A DNA stretch of 57,326 bases, taken from Bacillota bacterium. Its GTDB lineage: Bacteria > Bacillota > Clostridia > Lachnospirales > Lachnospiraceae. The stretch is taken from assembly GCA_023414875.1 (NCBI GenBank), contig JAEZMV010000026.1, positions 1 to 57,326 of the forward strand, given 5' to 3'. Shown one piece after another: positions 25,689-33,501 of the stretch; positions within the stretch are counted from its first letter, which is position 1; every line of letters begins with the position of its first letter. The notes below the pieces were generated by a model, which made no database searches, was not told the origin of the DNA, and saw only the letters and a program-made list of their open reading frames with translations. A program made the translations under genes and the position numbers.

Positions 25689-26594
25689 TCAGCGAAGATA
25701 TAACATTGGGTTTACTGTCTGATCATTAGCTAATACTTCAAAATACAGGTTACTGCCCTCTACGGTGTAATACTTGGTAGGCTCATCAATCTTACCGATT
25801 ACATCGCCTTCATTCACAACATCTCCTACCTTCAATGTAACGCTTTTGGCGTCTAATTGACCATACACTAAGCTGTAACCATCGCCGATACTCATGGTGA
25901 TTGTATAGCCTGTCTCTTCATCCGTAGGTTCGATGGCTGTTATGACACCCTTGTATGCTGCTTTTACCTCTGTTCCTACTTCTGCATCGATAATAATTGC
26001 CGGATTACACGCATATTTCATCAAGGTTGCAAAATAAACAGTATGATCCATGCTGTAATTCATAATAACATTGCCTTCTACCGGCCAGAGAAGTCCATCA
26101 TCTGTCTTAAAGGAGAGTGCGTCCATCGCTGTGGTATTATCTGCTTGAACCGTATTACCAGTTGTCTCAACCGCATTCTCTTCCTTGCCTTCTACAGCTG
26201 CTACAACTTCATCTGCATTTGTATCAGTTGTCTGGGCTTGTTCCGTATCTCCTTGAGCATTATCGGAATACCCCTCTAGCTCAATCTGGTCATCATTACT
26301 TACAGCTTTCGGACCATTGTTATCCTTAGTAACAGTATCATCTGTTGAATCGTTTGCATTATTAACAATTCCCTCCGACACCGGGTTATTTTCAGCCAGC
26401 TGATCATTATCATCTTCGGCTGCTATGTTATCGTCGCTTTCATTTAAGTCTACGCGGTTCTCACTCTTGTCCTTCTCATTGGATGCAAGCTGGGATCCTA
26501 TAATGGCAACTGCAGCGATAGCCATCACACCGACAAACAATAACACATAATAACCTTTTCCTTTGAAAAATTCAGTAAATTTGTTCTTGTTCAC
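25689..26594 (-). CDS. SpoIIQ-like M23 peptidase-fold protein
   Basis: A 301-aa membrane-anchored protein. It has a short cytoplasmic N-terminus, a transmembrane helix near residues 17-37 (YYVLLFVGVMAIAAVAIIG), a long acidic linker rich in Asp/Asn/Thr, and a C-terminal M23/LytM fold (residues 170-301: VIMNYSMDHTVYF, VGTEVKAAYKGVI, GDGYSLVYGQLD, VGDVVNEGDVIGKI, NLYFEVLAN). In active M23 enzymes HxxxD, HxH and His are zinc ligands; here most of these are absent, as in SpoIIQ of Bacillus, which acts as a partner rather than a peptidase. GTG at 26594 has GAGGTG 8 nt upstream. A weak sigma-F-like promoter is at 26,648-26,675. Confidence 0.85.
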   Translation of the reverse strand: MNKNKFTEFFKGKGYYVLLFVGVMAIAAVAIIGSQLASNEKDKSENRVDLNESDDNIAAEDDNDQLAENNPVSEGIVNNANDSTDDTVTKDNNGPKAVSNDDQIELEGYSDNAQGDTEQAQTTDTNADEVVAAVEGKEENAVETTGNTVQADNTTAMDALSFKTDDGLLWPVEGNVIMNYSMDHTVYFATLMKYACNPAIIIDAEVGTEVKAAYKGVITAIEPTDEETGYTITMSIGDGYSLVYGQLDAKSVTLKVGDVVNEGDVIGKIDEPTKYYTVEGSNLYFEVLANDQTVNPMLYLR

Positions 26595-26647
26595 TGTTAT
26601 CACCTCGATAATATTCTTCTCAGATAATAATTTATTTATACCCTTTT

Positions 26648-26675
26648 CCAATTACCAAATGAATTATTTTCATAC
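26648..26675 (-). promoter_or_regulatory. Possible sigma-F/G-type promoter
   Basis: On the minus strand GTATG, a 14-nt spacer and GGTAATTGG resemble the forespore sigma consensus (GYATR, GGNNANNAT), about 54 nt before the SpoIIQ-like start. Match quality is moderate. Confidence 0.3.
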
Positions 26676-26802
26676 TTTAGAAATTGGTATCTACTCCTCC
26701 GAAAACAACCTACATTTCCTAGGCACGGAAAGGAAGAGGCTTTTTGACATCCTTATTATTTCCATCTTCTGAAATTTTAATCTTAAAATCTTATACTTCT
26801 TA

Positions 26803-26830
26803 TTGACAAATTAATTGAAAGAATTAAAAT
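26803..26830 (+). promoter_or_regulatory. tRNA-Gly promoter
   Basis: TTGACA, a 16-nt spacer and TAAAAT form a near-consensus sigma-A promoter ending 8 nt before the tRNA. Confidence 0.8.
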
Positions 26831-26838
26831 ATAGGTAT

Positions 26839-26909
26839 GCGGATATGGTTCACTGGCAGAATGCGAGCTTCCCAAGCTTGAGACGCGGGTTCGATTCCCG
26901 TTATCCGCT
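26839..26909 (+). tRNA. tRNA-Gly (CCC)
   Basis: GCGGATA pairs with TATCCGC in the acceptor stem, CGAGC with GCTTG in the anticodon stem, and GCGGG with CCCGT around TTCGATT. The anticodon loop TTCCCAA gives anticodon CCC. CCA is not encoded. The 3' end is the core at which the downstream elements are integrated, and each element restores this sequence. Confidence 0.95.
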
Positions 26910-26910
26910 T
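26886..26910 (+). repeat. Core A: attachment site at tRNA-Gly 3' end
   Basis: CGGGTTCGATTCCCGTTATC through CCGCTT forms the left direct repeat of the nearest element; core B at 37,644 is its partner (GGTTCGATTCCCGTTATCCG, then CTT). The integrase gene begins 90 bp away, as expected at an attachment end. Confidence 0.9.
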
Positions 26911-26923
26911 ACATAAAATTATT

Positions 26924-26957
26924 GGGAAGTCTTGATTTTTCAAGGCTTCCCGTTTTT
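26924..26957 (+). terminator. tRNA-Gly terminator
   Basis: GGGAAGtCTTGA pairs with TCAAGgCTTCCC and is followed by GTTTTT. It is supplied by the integrated element, just after the restored tRNA. Confidence 0.85.
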
Positions 26958-26999
26958 CTGATTATAAGAATATTTGATTACATATGATTACAGTGAATA

Positions 27000-28250
27000 T
27001 TAACCACAAAGTGCCTTTTCAAGAACATCTTCCGTTTGTTTCTTAGAGTACCTACTAAAGCAATAATTGCCATAGGTTGTTCGTTTATCTTTATGACCTA
27101 CCGTTTCCATAATTGTATCAATATTAACATTGTTATCGATTAAGGTTGAAATGTAGGTTTTACGAATTTTATGCATACTCTTTTTGGATATACCTGCTTT
27201 TATACAGCACTTCTTTATTCGGTAGGTAAGAGCAGGAGCATGTATTCGCCCTTCTTCATTAACAAAGATAAATTCATCATCGTTATACCCATTTTTTAGA
27301 TTTAACTTTCTAATCAATTCAATAATTTCTCTTGCTTTAGAAGTAAGATATACTTTTCGTAATCCTGCATTAGTCTTTGCATGATCTACAACAATATACT
27401 TTGGAGTATTCCAAGAACCATCTTCTTTTTGGGTCTGTTCCTTTACTTCGATACGCTGAATACTTAGGTAATTGCTTTCAATATCGCTGAATTTCAAAGC
27501 TACAATCTCACCTACTCTTAGTCCTGTATAGAATGCCAATAAGATAGCAAGTGGACTTACTGAATTAGTTACTTTATAGTCTTTATATGCTTCTTCTTCA
27601 ACCTTGGGTTGTTCATCAATCAAAAAAACTTGAGTTGAAGCATCCTTTTTGGGCGGTATATGAAACAACTTTGATGATACCTTCACCTTTTCATAAGGAC
27701 TTTCTATAATCATACCCTTATCCACAGCATAAAGGAGACATTGCTTTATAATAATCTGCATATTATAAAATTGCCTTTTCGTAAGAAGATTATCTTTAAT
27801 GATCTTATGCGCCCATTTGTCCAGTTCAAGGTATTCCAATTTATTAATAGGAATATCAATAATATAGGAATTCTGATAATACCTTCGCCAATCGTCATCT
27901 ATCCTTCTAATATAGGAAGAAGCGGTTGTATGTAGTGCTTTATGGTCTAACCATTCTTTGTATAAGGTTTTCAAGGTGCAATTTGACTTTACTTCATTCT
28001 CTTTATAAAACTGTACTAATGCGTCCTCAACTTTTTCTCTTGTACTCTTGGCTATCGGCTTTCTTTTTCCATTATCAATAACATAAGTATGCCACCGATT
28101 GTCAGTTGACAGGAATATGTCGTAAGGATGATTTTTCAAGATAATTTCTCTCTTCATAGTTTCCACCATGTTATGCATTCGTACATCATCTAGATCCATT
28201 ATATTATTTTCCTGTAGTATCTGCAAGAGTTCCGATAACGCATTAGTCAT
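27000..28250 (-). CDS. int: Tyrosine integrase
   Basis: A 416-aa site-specific recombinase of the Tn916/phage integrase type. An N-terminal arm-binding domain (residues 30-85) and a SAM-like core-binding domain (90-190) precede the catalytic domain, with Arg245 (GLRVGEIVALK), Lys292, His360-x-x-Arg363 (HKIRKTYISTL), His386 (VGHKDKR) and a Tyr at 393 or 396 as nucleophile. All five catalytic residues are present. ATG at 28250 has AAAGGGGG upstream. It sits 90 bp from core A, as an element integrase should, and probably moves the A-B element. No excisionase gene was recognised nearby. Confidence 0.95.
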   Translation of the reverse strand: MTNALSELLQILQENNIMDLDDVRMHNMVETMKREIILKNHPYDIFLSTDNRWHTYVIDNGKRKPIAKSTREKVEDALVQFYKENEVKSNCTLKTLYKEWLDHKALHTTASSYIRRIDDDWRRYYQNSYIIDIPINKLEYLELDKWAHKIIKDNLLTKRQFYNMQIIIKQCLLYAVDKGMIIESPYEKVKVSSKLFHIPPKKDASTQVFLIDEQPKVEEEAYKDYKVTNSVSPLAILLAFYTGLRVGEIVALKFSDIESNYLSIQRIEVKEQTQKEDGSWNTPKYIVVDHAKTNAGLRKVYLTSKAREIIELIRKLNLKNGYNDDEFIFVNEEGRIHAPALTYRIKKCCIKAGISKKSMHKIRKTYISTLIDNNVNIDTIMETVGHKDKRTTYGNYCFSRYSKKQTEDVLEKALCG

Positions 28251-28314
28251 ATTGCACCCCCTTTCTTATGTAAATCATGGGAGCTACACTCCCATACCCT
28301 TGTATATCTTGAAA

Positions 28315-28344
28315 TTGCTCTAACCTATAATCTAGGTTGAGCAA
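28315..28344 (-). terminator. Hairpin after rep gene
   Basis: TTGCTCTAACCTA pairs with TAGGTTGAGCAA. A second hairpin, ATGGGAG/CTCCCAT (28,277-28,295), follows. Both lie in the gap between rep and int; T-runs are weak. Confidence 0.45.
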
Positions 28345-28353
28345 TTCAAAGAT

Positions 28354-28941
28354 TCAGATTAAAAATGAATTTCCCTTTATATATGTATTGACTTCCCAGT
28401 ATCTAGATTTTAAGAATTGTACTATTGTAACCGTTCCACTGTCGCACAGCACATGAAACCAATCTGTTCTATTATTTTTTGCATACAACAAAAGCTCGGC
28501 ATAGCTTACAATGGAATTTTGAATGCAAAACTCAATCATTTCTCCTATTGCACTATATTTATCAGTTGCAAGACTAATCATAGTTTCATAATCAGCACCA
28601 GAATAGGCTAACACATCCTCGATATCATACCTCGTCTTATCCGTATTATCTAAATGGCACAAATAGCGAGCATAAGCTCTAGCACACTTAATAGGTTCGA
28701 TTCCCACTCCACCAATTTTTTTAAAGACTTCTCCTGCCTGTTCATGCGTATGTACTCCTTCGAATAATATCATCACATGGTAGTGCTCTTTTTTTAATGT
28801 TCCATCTGAGTTTAAATCCTTATCATGAAGTGGTGATATAAGCGCAGGAACACATTGCTCCTGTAATAGTGTTTTCCAATCACTTGGTGCCGATTCAGGA
28901 TACAGAACCGTTGCAAAATTTCTCGTTCTTTGTTTTCCCAT
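28354..28941 (-). CDS. rep: Rolling-circle replication initiator, Rep_2 type
   Basis: A 195-aa HUH-type Rep resembling pMV158 RepB: FATVLYPESAPSDW, then ISPLHDKD (motif 1 metal site), HYHVMILFEG (HUH motif, near residue 64) and ARAYARYLCHLDN with the likely nicking Tyr near residue 104. Rep nicks one strand at an origin hairpin to start replication; a matching hairpin with the pMV158-like nick sequence lies 26 bp upstream of the start codon. ATG at 28941 (MGKQRTRN) has AAGGGAG upstream; an upstream ATG in frame is less favoured. A replicating excised circle is inferred, which would help transfer or stability. Confidence 0.9.
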   Translation of the reverse strand: MGKQRTRNFATVLYPESAPSDWKTLLQEQCVPALISPLHDKDLNSDGTLKKEHYHVMILFEGVHTHEQAGEVFKKIGGVGIEPIKCARAYARYLCHLDNTDKTRYDIEDVLAYSGADYETMISLATDKYSAIGEMIEFCIQNSIVSYAELLLYAKNNRTDWFHVLCDSGTVTIVQFLKSRYWEVNTYIKGNSFLI

Positions 28942-28966
28942 ATTTCTCCCTTGTTCATTGAACAAT

Positions 28967-29001
28967 GAGCCCTAGGGTGTGTCGTAGTGTCCCTAGGGCT
29001 C
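28967..29001 (-). other. Rolling-circle origin hairpin and nick site
   Basis: GAGCCCTAGGG and CCCTAGGGCTC are an 11-bp perfect inverted repeat. Its 13-nt loop reads ACACTACGACACA on the minus strand. This contains ACTACGAC, matching eight of nine bases of the pMV158 nick site TACTACG/AC, so cutting would fall between 28,983 and 28,982. It lies just upstream of rep, as the double-strand origin does in pMV158-type plasmids. Confidence 0.8.
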
Positions 29002-29056
29002 TGGCGATGGCGGTCGCTCCGCTTGTTTTCTCCTAAACACCGCCACCACCACCTTA

Positions 29057-30301
29057 TCAGTTACTACTTAACGCTCCCTTACAAATATAAGGAGCAATAA
29101 ATTCACGTGGTTTTGTATCTACTCCTTGTCTAAAAATCAGTCCAGAACCAATATCATGCCTGTAATTTTTAACATCTGTAAAATCCGAACCAAATACCAT
29201 TTTATAGGCAGTTTCACTCATTTGTCCCATGCAGATACGACAGTATAAATTATCTCTAATAGCCCCTTCTATAAATGATGTGTCCGGCCTTTGTAATATT
29301 ATTCCAGCGTACACGTTCTTACTTCTGCCAGTTACAACTATAGTGCTTAGCCTTTTTGAAGTCTCATCGTATGTTTTACTCTGTGCAGTTTTAGCAAAGG
29401 AAATCATTTCATCGAAAAGCAAAAACACTGGATTAAAATCTGCTTCCTCTTTTCCGATGCTCTGTAAATCTTTTTCTCGTAGTCGTACTTCTTCCTCTGT
29501 TTCTCGTACAACTCGTGCAATATCATTTTCTTTCGTTACATAAACAGCAGGCTTATTCTTCATGAATAATCGCATATCATCATCATTCTTCGGATCACAG
29601 TAAATCACTCTAACTCCCTGCTCTATAAGACAAGATATAATATATTGAGCAAGCTGTGACTTGCCACTTCCAGTTTGACCTGTAAGCAGAAAATGAGGTG
29701 ATTTTTTCCAATTCCACACAATATCTCTTGTTAATGCAATTTCATGTTCTCCAACAGGTAATATATCCTCATGTGATTTGATTTGTACCTGAACTTGCTC
29801 TTGCAATTCAAAGCAATAGGTTAGAAAACCTCGTTCCTCAATTTTACCTGTACAGATAGTTATAAACATGTCTGCAAGAGCTTGTTCCATTTCTCTATCT
29901 CTAAACCTTTCGGATATCAAACAACCATCCAAACGTATTCTTATGCAAAAAATGTTATCTTCCGCTTTATCTATGTATTCAATCAACGGATAATAATCTA
30001 TTTGTTCGACTTTATATACTCCACTTTTCCTTTCTTCTGTAATATAATGAAATTGATATAATCCATTTTTTCTTATAAAATCCTCCATTTGCCTTGAGAT
30101 TCTCTTCCATGTTTTTATTTTGGAATAAGTAATTATAATACATAATAACCCAATTCCAAACATCACAGCCATTCCAACTATTATCCGTCCATCCTTCAAA
30201 ACTATATAAAGAAGCAACAGTATAAACAGGCTGATGAACCACAGAGCAATCAAATCCTTCAACCAAGCAAATTGTTGAGGTTTAAGTTTTCTCCATTTCA
30301 T
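29057..30301 (-). CDS. FtsK/SpoIIIE-type coupling ATPase
   Basis: A 414-aa protein with two N-terminal transmembrane helices (residues 13-35 and 40-58) and a motor domain. GQTGSGKS (Walker A, residues 208-215), VIYCDPKNDD and PVFLLFDEM (Walker B, near 291-299) are clear, followed by a sensor region (TGRSKNVYAGIILQRPD). This is the layout of the coupling proteins of Gram-positive conjugative and mobilisable elements (ConQ/TcpA-like), which feed single-stranded DNA to a transport channel. Beside a Rep and without channel genes, it suggests a mobilisable element using a helper's channel. It overlaps the upstream small gene by 4 nt (ATGA). Confidence 0.9.
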   Translation of the reverse strand: MKWRKLKPQQFAWLKDLIALWFISLFILLLLYIVLKDGRIIVGMAVMFGIGLLCIIITYSKIKTWKRISRQMEDFIRKNGLYQFHYITEERKSGVYKVEQIDYYPLIEYIDKAEDNIFCIRIRLDGCLISERFRDREMEQALADMFITICTGKIEERGFLTYCFELQEQVQVQIKSHEDILPVGEHEIALTRDIVWNWKKSPHFLLTGQTGSGKSQLAQYIISCLIEQGVRVIYCDPKNDDDMRLFMKNKPAVYVTKENDIARVVRETEEEVRLREKDLQSIGKEEADFNPVFLLFDEMISFAKTAQSKTYDETSKRLSTIVVTGRSKNVYAGIILQRPDTSFIEGAIRDNLYCRICMGQMSETAYKMVFGSDFTDVKNYRHDIGSGLIFRQGVDTKPREFIAPYICKGALSSN

Positions 30302-30666
30302 GCTTTATCCTCCATATTCATTTTGATACGCTTTTCGGTAAAGGGTCTTATGCTCTTTGCTGTAACAGATAGTTTTATTTCTCCTTTATTATTAAAGTCC
30401 TGCCAAACCTTTCCTTCTAAACCTTCAAACTCTACACGCACAGGTGTATCGTTATAATTAAAGGGGGGTTGCGTACTACCGGCAACTTTTATAATAACTT
30501 TTTCGTAATTCAAACCCACACTTAAACAAGTATACGAAAGTCCCTCTGGTCCTATCTTAATACCTTCTCTGTATCCTTCATACACTTTAGGCGGTTCGAC
30601 CACAAGTATATCTCCTTCTAATGTTTTTTCTACATTGAATACTAAATCTTTTAATTTAAATCCCAT
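30298..30666 (-). CDS. Small element protein, unknown
   Basis: A 122-aa beta-rich soluble protein starting MGFKLKDLVFNVEKTLEGDI, with conserved-looking GYREGIKIGPEGLSYTCLSV and VRVEFEGLEGKVWQDFN. Position before a coupling ATPase resembles the small cargo-type genes upstream of the FtsK-like gene in Tn916-like elements, but I cannot name the family. ATG at 30666 has AAAGGAG 10 nt upstream. It overlaps the coupling ATPase gene (ATGA), so the two are coupled. Confidence 0.65.
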   Translation of the reverse strand: MGFKLKDLVFNVEKTLEGDILVVEPPKVYEGYREGIKIGPEGLSYTCLSVGLNYEKVIIKVAGSTQPPFNYNDTPVRVEFEGLEGKVWQDFNNKGEIKLSVTAKSIRPFTEKRIKMNMEDKA

Positions 30667-30857
30667 AATTTCAATTCTCCTTTTTTTATTTAAGCTGTAC
30701 AACTTAATATGAATTATAATTTTTCAGATTTATTCTTGTGTACATGTCATGTAAAAGAAGTTCCCATAAACCTGGCGGGTTAGGGGTATCGAAATTCTAT
30801 TTTGTTGCATATTTATGGTTTATTTTTATACATGTTAAGTAAAAAGTTTATTAAAAA

Positions 30858-30886
30858 AGATGTATGCTCCAATTGAACATACATCT
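30858..30886 (-). terminator. Terminator after broken regulator
   Basis: AGATGTATG pairs with CATACATCT. Read on the minus strand it is followed by TTTTTTAATAAAC. Confidence 0.8.
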
Positions 30887-30888
30887 CT

Positions 30889-31359
30889 TTATCTCTTATT
30901 ATTTTTCTTCCTTGCATGAAAACCTAACCAGTATTTCTCCTCTATTCCTAGTTCTTCTAAAATTTCATTGCATTCCTCTATGCCCTTTCCTCTACACCTT
31001 GTTAGAAGTAATGTATATGCATAGTCCCTTTTGTTAAAACGGTTAAAATCTAAACCCAAACTGTTAAGTAGTGCTTGCGTCATCATTAGATCCAAATCAT
31101 ATGCAATGCAAACTGTTACTAATGTACTTCTTTGTGGCTGATCCTTTTCATCTACTTGTGTTTATAAACGATAAAGCTGATTTGGATGAAGTCCTGTCTT
31201 AATTTCAAATGTTTTATAGTTTTCATCTTTTAGTATTTCAGATATCATTTCACCAAATGTTCTATTATACTTTTTGGAATTTTCGAAATCTTTTTCAAAT
31301 TGGCATTTTATTTGTTTCCATTCCTCGAAACTGTATCCTGCAATATAGTCTTTCGTCAT
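30889..31359 (-). pseudogene. Element HTH regulator broken by stop codon
   Basis: One reading frame of 156 codons is cut by a TAA at 31,162-31,164. The first 65 residues (MTKDYIAGYSFEEWKQIKC start, YKTFEIKTGLHPNQLYRL end) run into the stop. The next 88 codons in the same frame (TQVDEKDQPQRSTLVTVCIAYDLDLMMTQALLNSLG onward) form the rest of an XRE-like helix-turn-helix domain and a helical tail (GIEECNEILEELGIEEKYWLGFHARKK). The join falls in the recognition helix region. A Gln or Lys codon one base away from TAA is the likely ancestor. Loss of this regulator could derepress the element. Confidence 0.75.
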
Positions 31360-31412
31360 TATATCAAGTTCCTTTCACCTACAAACTATAATGTAATCAT
31401 ACTAACTTGGTT

Positions 31413-33317
31413 TTATATTAAGTATGGTCTGATAATTTCTATAAGAAATTGATTTTTACTAATACTCCAGTTAACCAGAGATGCATTATGCTGCATAATA
31501 TATTGCAAGAATAATGCTTCTATTTGGGGAAGTTTATTTATTAAATTGATTAATTGTTGATAATAGCTAAATCTATCTTTTAGTGGTTGATTAATAATAT
31601 TTATTTGATTAATAGACATAAGTATTACTAATTCAATACGTCCCAACAAATCATTATATTTATTATCCGTATTAATTGTAGGTAAAGTTTTAATATCTTT
31701 ACTATTTAGATCAAAATATGTATCTAGCTTGTCTAGTAGAGAATTGTAATATACATAAAATTTATTAAGCAGTTTGTTGTATGTAAAATGTAATTTCTTT
31801 TTATGTATATAGTACATTATAATTAATAAATCTATGTCATCATTAGCTCTATTAGTATATTGCAATAATAAATCTTGAGTTAAATTTTTCTTACAGTAAG
31901 ATGCAGCAATAAACACATTTCTTGTTTCTGTCCATGAATGTAGATTATATTGTAAAATCTGAGAGTATATACTATATGTAAGATCATCAATATCATTCTC
32001 TATTTTAAATGAAGAGAATAAGATTTTTGTAAAATAATAATTTGAAAATTCAATATTAGATATCATTAAATTTACATTATTATTTATTAAATCGAGCGAA
32101 CAAATATCAAATAATAAATTATAATATTCTTTTATTTTACTTAATTCAAACAGATTTTCTGGTAATTTTTCTGTTGATTTATTTTCTTGTATATGTTGGA
32201 TTGTTAAGTTTAAGAAATGTTGTAAAATATATGTACAAATATTGTGCTCATTAGGGTTTAATATAAGTGTTTCTTTAACTTTATGCAATAATCTCTGAAA
32301 TAGGTCTTGTATACTTTCGTTATTTGTTAAATTTAACTGTTTCCAAAACTTATCATAAAACTCATTAAGATAAAGATCAATATCATGGTTCCACAAATTT
32401 GATACAATAAAGGGCTTAGAAGTTTTATCTATACAATCATCTGATATATTCAACCTATAAAATCTTGCATATTGCAAATATAAATCCTTAATCTGCTGCA
32501 TTAATTCATGAGAATTTGCGAAAATATAAATATTATCACTGTCTCTAATAATTTCATAATCATTTTTAAATGAGATATTCCTTTGTTTTAGATCATCATA
32601 TAATAAACGATCGATTCTTGTTAAAACAATCTCGCCTACTAAATCTGAAAAGTTAGAACCATTAATAATTCCATTTGTTTCATTATAGTTAGTTTTTTGC
32701 ATCAAAGTATCTATTTGGCTTGAGAATCTTTTTTTGTAGTTTAAGTATTTTTTTGCTAATTCACGATTACCTAAATAAGCCCAATCTAATGAATGAGTAT
32801 ATAAGTGATTTTTATATTCATTATATTGTATATTTGCAAACATGCTAAACTTTCGTTCTGCTTTTAATAAAGATTTTTCAAGAATTTTATTATTCTCATA
32901 CTTAAAATAAGGCTGGCATTCAGACAATATCTTTAATCCCATAGGACTATTTGCATGTAATAAATCACATATATTATTCCATTGAATTGAATTATTTCCA
33001 ATTGATTCAATATTACACAGTTTATTAATTGAATAAATAGTGTTTAGTTCAAAATAATTATTAAATTTATATTGCTGTTTCAGCCAAAATGATAAAATAT
33101 ACATTTGTGCTAAAGGATGAACTAAGGAATGCTCGATAATGGAATTATTTTTACCTTTTATGAGAAATTTGAGTGGCAATGTTATTGTTTTAAAATTATT
33201 TTCTGTATTAGTTGTTATATGTTCACACATATAAGTTACATATTCTTGATTAGTAAACAAAACACTAATATTATTTGGATAAATACTACCATATACAATT
33301 TCCTCATATGTATTCAT
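31413..33317 (-). CDS. Degenerate reverse-transcriptase-like protein
   Basis: A 634-aa AT-rich-encoded protein that I read as an RT-fold relative of the Abi/UG (DRT) class. A fingers-like stretch (SIIEHSLVHPLAQMYILSFWL, residues 59-79) is followed by the UG-class hallmark YTHSLDWAYLG (173-183), a motif-B-like stretch (NGIINGSNFSDLVGEIVL, 215-232) and, where YxDD should be, IIRDSDNIYIF (RDSDN at 258-262). The motif-A aspartate is not visible (ANIQYNEY). With the second YxDD Asp as Asn, polymerase activity seems lost. The C-terminal 330 residues are helical with no known domain. It is divergent from a catalytically intact RT across a structured 184-bp gap. ATG at 33317 has AAGGAG upstream. Confidence 0.6.
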   Translation of the reverse strand: MNTYEEIVYGSIYPNNISVLFTNQEYVTYMCEHITTNTENNFKTITLPLKFLIKGKNNSIIEHSLVHPLAQMYILSFWLKQQYKFNNYFELNTIYSINKLCNIESIGNNSIQWNNICDLLHANSPMGLKILSECQPYFKYENNKILEKSLLKAERKFSMFANIQYNEYKNHLYTHSLDWAYLGNRELAKKYLNYKKRFSSQIDTLMQKTNYNETNGIINGSNFSDLVGEIVLTRIDRLLYDDLKQRNISFKNDYEIIRDSDNIYIFANSHELMQQIKDLYLQYARFYRLNISDDCIDKTSKPFIVSNLWNHDIDLYLNEFYDKFWKQLNLTNNESIQDLFQRLLHKVKETLILNPNEHNICTYILQHFLNLTIQHIQENKSTEKLPENLFELSKIKEYYNLLFDICSLDLINNNVNLMISNIEFSNYYFTKILFSSFKIENDIDDLTYSIYSQILQYNLHSWTETRNVFIAASYCKKNLTQDLLLQYTNRANDDIDLLIIMYYIHKKKLHFTYNKLLNKFYVYYNSLLDKLDTYFDLNSKDIKTLPTINTDNKYNDLLGRIELVILMSINQINIINQPLKDRFSYYQQLINLINKLPQIEALFLQYIMQHNASLVNWSISKNQFLIEIIRPYLI

Positions 33318-33368
33318 TAATGTAGTCTCCTTATTTACATGGTATAATATGTATGTTATAATTAAAAA

Positions 33369-33485
33369 ACCACGGCATTAATTATTACTTTAAAGCATTT
33401 GGTTAAAGAAATAATAAAATTTTTTCTTTCATTTTATTATTTAATTAAAAGATGAAGGCTATACACAAATGGGTCATGCCGTGGT
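33369..33485 (+). ncRNA. Structured RNA candidate upstream of RT
   Basis: ACCACGGCAT (33,369-33,378) and ATGCCGTGGT (33,476-33,485) are a perfect inverted repeat enclosing about 97 nt. Inside, ATAATAAAAT and ATTTTATTAT (33,411-33,420 and 33,431-33,440) form a perfect 10-bp stem with a 10-nt loop. It ends 16 nt before the RT start codon. The layout recalls the a1/a2 inverted repeats of retron msr-msd RNAs and the ncRNAs of defence RTs. It could also be a regulatory leader. No expression data are available. Confidence 0.55.
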
Positions 33486-33501
33486 AATAAAAGGGGTGCC
33501 T

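Noticed and set aside
33469..33501. Upstream ATG for the RT gene
   Set aside because: It lies in the closing arm of the RNA candidate and has no ribosome-binding site; the ATG at 33,502 has AAGGGG at the right distance.
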